Program-made: the position numbers and the translations under genes | The notes under the pieces: generated by a model | Database searches by the model: none | Told to the model about the DNA's origin: nothing | Seen by the model: only the letters and a program-made list of their open reading frames with translations | Assembly: GCA_028293265.1 (NCBI GenBank) | Contig: JAQGPB010000447.1 | Span: forward strand, 1 to 5,953 | DNA: 5,953 nucleotides | Direction: 5' to 3' | From: Pedosphaera sp. | GTDB taxonomy: Bacteria > Verrucomicrobiota > Verrucomicrobiae > Limisphaerales > Pedosphaeraceae | Shown here: in pieces, positions 1 to 5,162 of the stretch | Layout: each line of letters begins with the position of its first letter | Position numbering within the stretch: the stretch's first letter is position 1

Positions 1-220
1 CAGTTACCCAAATACCCAAGGAAGCACCAAGCACCAACATCCAAGCTCCAGAGAAGCACCAAATTCCAATCAACCAATTCGAAACACGCAACACGCAATA
101 CGAAACATGTTCCAAGTCACAAATCAAAAATCACAAACTATGAAAAAATCCACCATCTGCCTGGCAGGGTCTTTTGCCGCCAGGTTCTTTCAATCAGCAA
201 TCCGCAATCCGAAATCCGCA
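1..220. repeat. Repeat-rich non-coding leader
   Basis: No gene is supported here. The stretch is a patchwork of A/C-rich strings. A ccaagctcc-type copy at 21-63 shares 18 identical bases (40-57) with 4126-4143. A tandem acacgcaa/cgcaatacg run lies around 82-104, a hairpin at 160-184, and an aatccgca/aatccgaa tandem at 191-220 runs directly into the ATG at 221. These look like dispersed chromosomal intergenic repeats, though I cannot confirm copy number from this window. Confidence 0.6.
160..190 (+). terminator. Candidate hairpin with short T-rich tail
   Basis: CCTGGC (160-165) and GG (167-168) pair with CC (177-178) and GCCAGG (179-184), with A166 bulged and an 8-base loop. TTCTTT follows at 185-190. 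This could end transcription from upstream, or be part of a repeat element. The tail is short and interrupted, so terminator function is uncertain. If it works, the decoration and capsid genes would need a promoter downstream of it, and none is evident. Confidence 0.35.
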
Positions 221-652
221 ATGCCTCAAATCACCTTCTGCAATATCGCGGAGGGTACTGCCGGAACGGGCAACAAGTCTTATCTGCCTGACGCGGCGAT
301 CACGAACCGGTTCAACCTGGTCATCATTGGCAGTTCGCAAAATAATGTTACGCCGAGCGCGGCTAACACGGACATCCCGCTGGGCGTTTGCACGGATGCG
401 CCGGAATCCACAAACCTGGATGTGCCGGTGAACGTCGCGGTGCTCGGCTGCGCCAATGGCACGTTGAAAGTTGTGCTCGGCGGCACGGTGGCCGCCGGCG
501 ACATGCTGCAATCCAACGGCGATGGCACGGCGATCAAACTGCTCACCACGACCGGCACGTTTTATAACATCGGCCGCGCGCTGATGGCGGGGGTTGCGGG
601 GGATACCATCGAGTTTGCGCACTCATTTCCGCTCAAGGTGGTGAATCCGTAA
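221..652 (+). CDS. Putative capsid decoration (cement) protein, DUF2190-like
   Basis: The product is 143 residues long and begins MPQITFCNIAEGTAG. It is rich in Gly, Ala, Val and Thr and looks all-beta. PLGVCTDAP (about residues 53-61), a VAVLGCANGTLKVVLGG stretch, and VAAGDMLQSNGDG (about 90-102) followed by an IGRALM segment fit the pattern of small phage capsid cement proteins (DUF2190-type), where a barrel carries an 'entry of a neutral value, default state' Gly/Asp loop. Such proteins bind the outside of the mature capsid and stabilise it. Position directly before the major capsid gene supports this, as decoration and capsid genes are usually adjacent. I chose the ATG at 221 because residues upstream of it translate repeat-like DNA (the aatccgca series). 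In-frame ATGs at 107 and 140 are possible but would add a non-conserved-looking tail. There is no Shine-Dalgarno before 221. The assignment rests on composition, motifs and context. Confidence 0.62.
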   Translation: MPQITFCNIAEGTAGTGNKSYLPDAAITNRFNLVIIGSSQNNVTPSAANTDIPLGVCTDAPESTNLDVPVNVAVLGCANGTLKVVLGGTVAAGDMLQSNGDGTAIKLLTTTGTFYNIGRALMAGVAGDTIEFAHSFPLKVVNP

Positions 653-726
653 ATCAGCGCGGCGCGCCGACGCTACACCAAAAATTCAAAATTAAACAAT
701 CTGACAAATCCAACAATTCAAAATCA
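653..726. repeat. A-rich linker between decoration and capsid genes
   Basis: The gap starts with a 10-base palindrome CGGCGCGCCG near 659-668, then turns into A-rich low-complexity sequence (attcaaaattaaacaatc and aattcaaaatc) up to the ATG at 727. Similar strings recur before the ATG at 3137. There is no Shine-Dalgarno. It resembles dispersed leader repeats rather than a classic ribosome binding site. Confidence 0.5.
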
Positions 727-1722
727 ATGAACACACAAATCAATCCCCATGTCCCCACGGAAATCCTGCCTGATCGCGGCTCCGGTTATGAGCCTGGCCA
801 GATTCTGTTCGCGAACGATTCGCGCTTTCAGGAAACGTATTTCAGCGAGCCGCTGACCAATTACGCGGTTGGCTGGCGCGATCCGAACAACATCGAGGCT
901 TCGCTGCAATTCATCGCGCCCGCGGTCCCGGTCGGTCGGCGTTTCGAGTGGAAACAGGCCACTAACGCGGAGGAATTCCTTTCCGAAACGCTGGATGATC
1001 AGCGCGCCATCGGCTCCGATTTCAAGAAAATCGAATATACCGCGAAGGATGTCTCCGATAAGACGCTCAACAAGGGCCTCACTTACGTCGTGGATCTGGA
1101 CAATGTCAGCGGCCCGAACTGGCTGAATGACAAAGTCGGGAAATTGCTGCGCCGGCTTTATCGCAACGAATTCCGGCGCGGCATCACCGCCCTGGCCGGC
1201 GTGGCGACGAACACGGCGCTCACCTGGGACACCACCGCCGGCAAAAATCCCGATCAGGATTTGAAGACCGACCTGCTCACCGCGACCACGGCTTCGGGCA
1301 TCCGGCCGAACCGGATTCTTTACGGCGACACGGCGTTCAACAAGCGCAGCCTTTCCTACGAAGGGCAGACTGGCGCAACGGCGTTTGCCCAGGTGGCGGC
1401 GTTGAACCTCGATCAGCTTGCGTCGCGGCTGATGGTGGACAAGATCATGATCAGCCGGGAGCGTTATCAATCGGGTGCGTCGGCGAAGTCGGAAATCGTG
1501 TCGAATCTCGTCTTCGCTTTTTATGCCGAGGACGGCGTGGACACCGAAGATCCGTCGAACATCAAGCGGTTCGTCTCGAACTTCAGCGCCGAACAGGGCG
1601 GCGGTGTGGTGCGGGTTTACCTGCAGCAGATCAGCTCGAAGCTCGTGTCCATCACGGTCGAGCATTACTCGAAGATCATTGTCACTTTCAGCACTGGCAT
1701 CCGGAAGTGGACGATCAGCTAG
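727..1722 (+). CDS. Major capsid protein (HK97-fold, lambda gpE-like group)
   Basis: The 331-residue product forms the icosahedral shell of the virion. The length is typical of capsid proteins lacking a long scaffold-like N-terminus. The N-terminal part, with PGQILFANDSRFQETYFSEPL, resembles the N-arm region of phage capsid proteins, followed by a charged helix-like stretch (KQATNAEEFLSETLDDQRAIGSDF). The middle contains NEFRRGITALAG and an Asn/Thr-rich loop, then RPNRILYGDTAFNKR, which recalls the 'P..ilg..vw..l' segment seen in many major capsid proteins. The C-terminal third is beta-rich (VVRVYLQQISSKLVSITVEHYSKIIVTFSTG). No maturation protease or scaffold domain is fused. The start at 727 is the first ATG after an A-rich linker without a Shine-Dalgarno. 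Placement between a decoration-like gene and a Gp36-like adaptor agrees with the call. A general virion protein is the main alternative. Confidence 0.78.
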   Translation: MNTQINPHVPTEILPDRGSGYEPGQILFANDSRFQETYFSEPLTNYAVGWRDPNNIEASLQFIAPAVPVGRRFEWKQATNAEEFLSETLDDQRAIGSDFKKIEYTAKDVSDKTLNKGLTYVVDLDNVSGPNWLNDKVGKLLRRLYRNEFRRGITALAGVATNTALTWDTTAGKNPDQDLKTDLLTATTASGIRPNRILYGDTAFNKRSLSYEGQTGATAFAQVAALNLDQLASRLMVDKIMISRERYQSGASAKSEIVSNLVFAFYAEDGVDTEDPSNIKRFVSNFSAEQGGGVVRVYLQQISSKLVSITVEHYSKIIVTFSTGIRKWTIS

Positions 1723-1740
1723 GCGGAGGTTGAGGGGTTG

Positions 1741-1776
1741 AGGGTTGAGGGCGGGAAAGCCTTCACCCTCAACTCT
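1741..1776. repeat. Hairpin-forming element after the capsid gene
   Basis: GTTGAGGG (1744-1751) pairs perfectly with CCCTCAAC (1766-1773), and flanking bases extend the stem to about 11 pairs with one G-T, around a 14-base loop. The bases just before (1728-1750) are repeats of ggttgagg. Only tctt follows, so a rho-independent terminator is doubtful. Such structures could protect the capsid mRNA 3' end or lower readthrough, giving more capsid than adaptor. That role is inferred. Confidence 0.5.
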
Positions 1777-1827
1777 TCGACCCGGACTATCAACGCGTAA
1801 AACGTAAATCGCAAATCCAAAATTTCC
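1777..1827. repeat. A-rich leader before the adaptor gene
   Basis: The stretch contains acgcgtaaaacgtaaatcgc and a caaatccaaaatttcc tail that runs into the ATG at 1828. It looks like the same class of low-complexity leader string as before 221, 727 and 3137, with no Shine-Dalgarno in the window from 5 to 12 bases upstream. Confidence 0.45.
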
Positions 1828-2286
1828 ATGAACTGGATCACCATTTCTCTGACTGACCTGAACGATTATCTCGTAGGCGCGCAGGTCAACGCGCTCAATT
1901 CAACTGCGCTTGCGTCGGGCCAGGCGGCGCGTTTCACCAAGGTGATGACGGACATGGTGAACCGGATTCGCACGAAGATTGAAGGCTGCCCGCGCAACCA
2001 CATCAGCGCCACGCCGCTGACTGTTCCGCCGGAACTCAAGTGGGTCGCGTGTTATCTCATCATTGAAACGTTGCAGGCGGGCATTCCGGGATTGCTGCTC
2101 ACGGCGGACCAGCGCAATCAAATTGCGAAGGCGAATGAACAGCTTACGCGGATTGCCGATGGCAAGGAGGTCGTGAGCCGGCCGGGCGATCCGTTGATGC
2201 CGGTGGATGTTCAGCGCGGCGGGCAGGCGCAGTTGTTGAGCAGTTCAAGACGAATTGCTTCGCGCGAGCGGACACGGAGGCTGTGA
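1828..2286 (+). CDS. Head-tail adaptor, Mu Gp36-like (DUF1320-like)
   Basis: The 152-residue product opens with WITISLTDLNDYLVG. A mostly helical body follows (ARFTKVMTDMVNRIRTKIEG), then TPLTVPPELKWVACYLIIETLQ and a second helix ending in ANEQLTRIADGKEV. The layout of a 'DL' N-terminus, a helix, a PP-x-LK-x-(I/V)AC segment, and a final charged helix with 'L..IA.GK' matches the Mu Gp36/DUF1320 family, and more loosely gp6-type head-tail connectors. These proteins sit under the portal and join the head to the tail. Position just after the capsid gene fits. The last 20 or so residues are Arg/Ser-rich (SSSRRIASRERTRRL) and look poorly conserved, possibly because the end runs into repeat DNA. The ATG at 1828 follows an A-rich leader with no Shine-Dalgarno. 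Confidence 0.6.
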   Translation: MNWITISLTDLNDYLVGAQVNALNSTALASGQAARFTKVMTDMVNRIRTKIEGCPRNHISATPLTVPPELKWVACYLIIETLQAGIPGLLLTADQRNQIAKANEQLTRIADGKEVVSRPGDPLMPVDVQRGGQAQLLSSSRRIASRERTRRL

Positions 2287-2412
2287 AGGCCATTTGCCAA
2301 GGACGGGAAACATCGAACATCGAATGGGGAAATTCCCTTCTCTCAGTCCTCTCCCTGCTCGTTCCTCGCGGGGAGAGGGAGAAGAAACTGAAAAATAAGA
2401 AACAAAAAAGCA
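2287..2412. repeat. Composite intergenic repeat with strong GC hairpin
   Basis: After the adaptor stop come a direct repeat (catcgaacatcgaa), a perfect 11-base palindrome gggaaattccc, then a hairpin in which CCTCTCCC (2348-2355) pairs with GGGAGAGG (2371-2378) around a loop holding gctcgttcctcgcg. An A-rich tail leads to the ATG at 2413 without a Shine-Dalgarno. The loop and stem resemble widely scattered chromosomal repeats I know from verrucomicrobial genomes, a memory-based impression. An ORF crossing this gap is not credible. Confidence 0.55.
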
Positions 2413-3108
2413 ATGAGCATACTTTCCTCCATCCAGCAGCAATGCGCGGACCGCATCCAGGCGGACCCGCTGTTTGCGAACGTGCCGGCGCTGACGGAGC
2501 GCATCGCGGACATTGACAGCGAAATTGCCCGGGCGCTGGGGCCGTTGAATGGGCAGAGCGGCAAGACTGGATTGGTGGCCGTGGTTTTGACGCCGACTGC
2601 GACGGTGCATTTCCAAAATGTTTTCGGGCCGTTCTTTGACGAAATCAAAATCGTTGTGCGCGTCATTGAAAACGTGGCGGTCAACCAGGACCCGAATACC
2701 GGTACCAATGTGGCGGCGGCGGATGCCGTCGAGAGAATCTGCGGGCTGCTGCATCATTTCCAGCCCGAGGCTGCGAACGGCCCGATCACGTCGCGGAGGC
2801 CGAGCATCACGCTGGGCAAGGACCCTGGTTACCTCTGTTATGAATGTCATTTCAGAACATCGGGCGGGTTGAGTGCGGTTCCGCCGCAGGTCGCGACGCC
2901 GGTGATCGCGGAATCTTCGGGGACTGTCACGCTGACCTGCGCGACGCCGGGCGCGGCGATGTTTTACACTTTGGACGGGAGCAATGCGGTGCCGCGCAAC
3001 GGCGCTATATATACGGCTCCTTTCACCCCCGGGCCAGGACTCACGTTGAAAGTGCGCGCATGGCTGGCCGGGTATCTCGCTTCTGAAACTGCAACACAGA
3101 CAACGTAA
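2413..3108 (+). CDS. Tail-completion-like protein (Mu Gp37-like) with C-terminal chitobiase/Ig-like domain
   Basis: The 231-residue product appears to have two parts. Residues 1 to about 152 begin with a helical MSILSSIQQQCADRI and contain beta-strand stretches (FFDEIKIVVRVIENVAVNQ) plus a helix with AAADAVERICGLLHHFQPE. This resembles small tail terminator or Gp37-like proteins that cap the tail tube at the neck. Residues about 158-230 read as a chitobiase/beta-hexosaminidase C-terminal (CHB_HEX_C) Ig-like domain: ATPGAAMFYTLDGS, then GAIYTAPFT, then LTLKVRAWLAGYLASETATQ, which follows the family pattern 'pG..i.YT.DGs.P...s..Y..p......t.kara...G...S'. Ig-like additions on virion proteins often decorate particle surfaces and may bind carbohydrates. 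Following the Gp36-like gene is the Mu order 36-37. The N-terminal role is inferred; the C-terminal domain is better supported. Confidence 0.6.
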   Translation: MSILSSIQQQCADRIQADPLFANVPALTERIADIDSEIARALGPLNGQSGKTGLVAVVLTPTATVHFQNVFGPFFDEIKIVVRVIENVAVNQDPNTGTNVAAADAVERICGLLHHFQPEAANGPITSRRPSITLGKDPGYLCYECHFRTSGGLSAVPPQVATPVIAESSGTVTLTCATPGAAMFYTLDGSNAVPRNGAIYTAPFTPGPGLTLKVRAWLAGYLASETATQTT

Positions 3109-3136
3109 ACAATTTCAAATGCAAAATTAACAAATT
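3109..3136. repeat. Short A-rich leader before the tail tube gene
   Basis: This 28-base gap contains aatttcaaatgcaaaattaa and caaatt, then the ATG at 3137. It echoes the caaaattaaacaa string near 688 before the capsid gene. There is no Shine-Dalgarno. Confidence 0.45.
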
Positions 3137-4099
3137 ATGAGCAATCCCATTCTTCCCAACATCATCGTCGGTCCAGCAATCATCATCTGGAACGGCAAAT
3201 CTTTTTATTCGAAAGCCGGCATCAAGGCGGAATTCAAGCGCGAGACGTTCAAGATCGAGACTGATTTTGACGGCGAGATTGACGAGCGCATGAAAACGCA
3301 GATGACCGAGGTCAGCCTGCAGCCGGACGGGCAGATTTCCAACCTGATTAAATATTTTCCCTACGCCGTCGGGGACGTGGGCAAATCCATTTTTGGCGCG
3401 ACGGCGCTGCCATTGGTGATTCAGACGAAATTCGGCGGCGCAAGCAACACGGGGCAGACGATTACTTATCCGCGCGCGGCGCTGAGCAAGCTGCCGCAAT
3501 TGCGGTTGAAAACGACGGACACGCTTTTTGGCGACATGACTTTCACCTGCCTGGGCGTGCCGACGGTGCAGCCGACTGGCGCATCCGCATGGCAGGCGAT
3601 TGCTGACGCGGCGTTTGCTGATGCGAGCTTCGATGAAACCGCGATCATCACTGATTCTTACTCGGCGGCGTTTGGATCATCGCCTTACAACACGATGGGT
3701 TCGATGGCGGGATTCGTGGTGGATATCGTGGCGGGGTTGGAGACGATCACGGCGGATGATTTTGGAATCGTGGACATGATTTTGAAGTCGTTGACGGCGA
3801 CGGCGAAGTTTGCGCCGAGCAATCTGACCGAGGCGCAATTGTACACGCTGCTGGCGAACCAGGGGAGCGGCTACGTTTATCCGGGGCAATCGCTGGCGAA
3901 GAACAACACGGACCTGATCATCGCGGGGAGCGGGAATGCGGCGCATACGCTGACGGTGACGATCAAAAATGCGGGGCCGAAGCAGGCGGGTTTTCTGTAT
4001 TCCACGGGCAAGCACCGACATGAGGCGATTGAGTTTACCAGCAAGCGGACGTGGACGGGCGGGGCGGCGAATGCGTTGTGGACGCTGGCGCTGGCGTAA
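3137..4099 (+). CDS. Probable major tail (tube) protein
   Basis: The 320-residue product has a beta-rich N-terminal half. It contains GPAIIIWNGKSFYSK, an ETFKIETDFDGEIDER segment, then SLQPDGQISNLIKYFPYAVGD and TKFGGASNTGQTITYPRA, followed by LKTTDTLFGDMTFTCLG. Alternating strands with an 'F.G..tf.clG' close recall phage tail tube proteins, which polymerise as hexameric rings around the DNA channel. The C-terminal half carries KSLTATAKFAPSNLTEAQ, a Gly-rich GSGYVYPGQSLAKNNTD segment and a final beta stretch with HRHEAIEFTSKRTWTGG, possibly a second domain on the tube surface. The length is above a simple tube protein (about 150-250 residues). Sheath protein is less likely because sheaths are usually longer. 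Position after the tail-completion gene favours tube. The specific family was not recognised with certainty. Confidence 0.52.
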   Translation: MSNPILPNIIVGPAIIIWNGKSFYSKAGIKAEFKRETFKIETDFDGEIDERMKTQMTEVSLQPDGQISNLIKYFPYAVGDVGKSIFGATALPLVIQTKFGGASNTGQTITYPRAALSKLPQLRLKTTDTLFGDMTFTCLGVPTVQPTGASAWQAIADAAFADASFDETAIITDSYSAAFGSSPYNTMGSMAGFVVDIVAGLETITADDFGIVDMILKSLTATAKFAPSNLTEAQLYTLLANQGSGYVYPGQSLAKNNTDLIIAGSGNAAHTLTVTIKNAGPKQAGFLYSTGKHRHEAIEFTSKRTWTGGAANALWTLALA

Positions 4100-4104
4100 G
4101 AACA

Positions 4105-4232
4105 TGAAGCACCAAGCGTCCAACCTCCAAGCTCCAGAGAAGCTCCAAGCACCAAACAACAATGCGTGCCGTGGCTTGGAGGTTGAGTTTTGGAGCTTCT
4201 CTGGATGTTGGAGCTTGGTGCTTGGAGCTTTG
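4105..4232. repeat. Long imperfect inverted repeat (ccaagctcc-type element)
   Basis: Two arms of roughly 55-60 bases (about 4105-4160 and 4172-4232) are inverted copies. The perfect core is ccagagaagctccaa at 4134-4148, matched by ttggagcttctctgg at 4190-4204, with further ccaa/ttgg matches on both sides and a closing CCAAGC/GCTTGG stem. The left arm shares 18 bases with the repeat at 40-57. It fills nearly the whole gap between the tube gene and the next gene and could fold into a long RNA hairpin. I cannot tell whether it is a mobile MITE-like unit. Confidence 0.7.
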
Positions 4233-4246
4233 AACCCCATCACACA

Positions 4247-4681
4247 ATGAAAATCACTCTCACATGGATCCCAAACGGCGGCGCCCAGCCAACAAATTTC
4301 GTGCTGGCGGATTCGCCGGCGCCGGTTCCGATGACGAACTTTCGGATCAACGGGTCGCGCAGCCTGCAGGAGGCGCAGTTTTTTCGCGCGAGCTCGCGAG
4401 CATTTTATGATCGCGGAAATCGCAGGACTGAAATCACCTTTGACACGACGCGGCAGTTCGCCGACCAGGTTTCGGCGGAGAGTTTCATACTGCTGCATGA
4501 GACGCAATTTCCCGGACAGTTTTTGGCCACCTTCATGGCCGGGCGTTCGGGCGGCGGGTCCACGGCTTCGCGCTATCTCAAGAACGCCGTCGTGGAATCC
4601 GTGGGCAGCTCGCTCATCGGCTGCACCACGCGGCACAGCTATCGCATAACGGGCGGTGTGATGAGCACCAGCCCGAACTGA
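4247..4681 (+). CDS. Small tail-associated protein, function unknown
   Basis: The 144-residue product begins MKITLTWIPNGGAQPTNFVLADS. It contains a central stretch rich in Arg and Phe (EAQFFRASSRAFYDRGNRRTEITFDTT) and ends in a beta-looking segment (ASRYLKNAVVESVGSSLIG, then SYRITGGVMSTSPN). I see no signal peptide, membrane helix or catalytic motif, and no family is recognised firmly. The pattern of a beta strand, an Arg-rich turn, a helix with FADQVSAESFILLHETQFPG and a closing beta region suggests a compact virion component. It lies between the tail tube and fibre genes, so a baseplate, distal-tail or tail-tip adaptor role is the best guess from context. The ATG at 4247 is preferred to the upstream ATG at 4190, which would translate the inverted-repeat element. 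A GGAG at 4224-4227 is about 19 bases upstream, too far for a normal Shine-Dalgarno. Confidence 0.5.
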   Translation: MKITLTWIPNGGAQPTNFVLADSPAPVPMTNFRINGSRSLQEAQFFRASSRAFYDRGNRRTEITFDTTRQFADQVSAESFILLHETQFPGQFLATFMAGRSGGGSTASRYLKNAVVESVGSSLIGCTTRHSYRITGGVMSTSPN

Positions 4682-4775
4682 ACATGAAAAGGCAAAACAT
4701 TTAACAGAAGCAAACGAAGGGAACGAAGCGGAATCATTCTCGTCCGGCTTCGCCGCCTTCGGTGAAATCAATTTT
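4682..4775. repeat. Intergenic tandem gaag repeats and small hairpin
   Basis: GAAGCAAAC, GAAGGGAAC and GAAGCGGAA (4707-4733) form three 9-base units in tandem. A small stem CGGC-TTC-GCCG lies at 4745-4755. A possible weak Shine-Dalgarno (ggtga, 4761-4765) precedes the ATG at 4776. No gene is seen here. Confidence 0.5.
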
Positions 4776-5162
4776 ATGATCATCTCCAATCAACGCATCC
4801 GTCTCGCCATTGACACCTCGCAGATGGGCACGATCAATGACGTGCTCACCGGGGCCACGCCGCAGTTTTGGAACGGCGTGGACCTCCAGTTTGAACTGGC
4901 CATTTTTTACGGCGCGGTCCTCGCCGCCGTCTCCAACCTCGACTCAATCACGGTGGATTTGAAGGCCGGCAGTCCGCGCACGGGATTGCCGCTCATGTCC
5001 AAGACCATTGCCAGCGGCGCGCTCAACCAGGGTCTCACGCTTGATGCGTGGAACGCCGGCGCGGTGGCCGACTGCCACGCGTTGCTCGTGTTTGCGAACG
5101 GGGAAACCAATTTGATCTCGCCGATGACAGCGACACTTTCTGGCTCGTCATCAGCGCGCTGA
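4776..5162 (+). CDS. Tail fibre-like protein, N-terminal part, ended early by a frameshift
   Basis: The open frame gives 128 residues starting MIISNQRIRLAIDTSQMG. It has beta-prone segments and a conserved-looking middle (LDSITVDLKAGSPRTGLPLMSKTIASG, then LTLDAWNAGAVADCHALLVFANGETN). The last residues, ISPMTATLSGSSSAR, look unlike the rest. The -1 frame just downstream reads FDLADDSDTFWLVISALTSDSP and makes a natural continuation, so I read this as the first part of the fibre gene at 5111-5953, split by one missing base. It probably forms the tail-attachment domain. A possible weak Shine-Dalgarno (ggtga, 4761-4765) lies 10 bases before the ATG. The true protein would reach the window end or beyond. 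A genuine 128-residue protein is possible but less likely, given the frame continuity. Confidence 0.6.
   Translation: MIISNQRIRLAIDTSQMGTINDVLTGATPQFWNGVDLQFELAIFYGAVLAAVSNLDSITVDLKAGSPRTGLPLMSKTIASGALNQGLTLDAWNAGAVADCHALLVFANGETNLISPMTATLSGSSSAR

Noticed and set aside
191..220. CRISPR-like or tandem array from the aatccgca units
   Set aside because: The units are about 8 bases long, adjacent with no spacers, and too few.
724..1665. 313-codon open frame on the - strand opposite the capsid gene
   Set aside because: It is an Arg/Val/Leu/Asp-rich shadow of a GC-rich gene, with no recognisable motif, and the + strand capsid protein explains the region.
2245..2850. 201-codon open frame on the - strand across the adaptor-tail completion gap
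   Set aside because: It runs through the GC hairpin and palindrome and has a composition typical of a reverse-strand shadow.
4190..4246. Upstream ATG extension of the small tail gene
   Set aside because: The added residues translate the inverted repeat arm (MELLWMLELGAWSF...), so the ATG at 4247 is the better start.
3677..4789. 370-codon open frame on the - strand
   Set aside because: It crosses the tube gene, the inverted repeat, the small tail gene and an intergenic gap; its Arg-rich, low-complexity product and its passage through repeats mark it as a shadow.
5105..5116. Programmed -1 ribosomal frameshift in the fibre gene
   Set aside because: The junction codons (ACC AAT TTG) contain no X-XXY-YYZ slippery heptamer, and the shift would require poor re-pairing; loss of one T is simpler.
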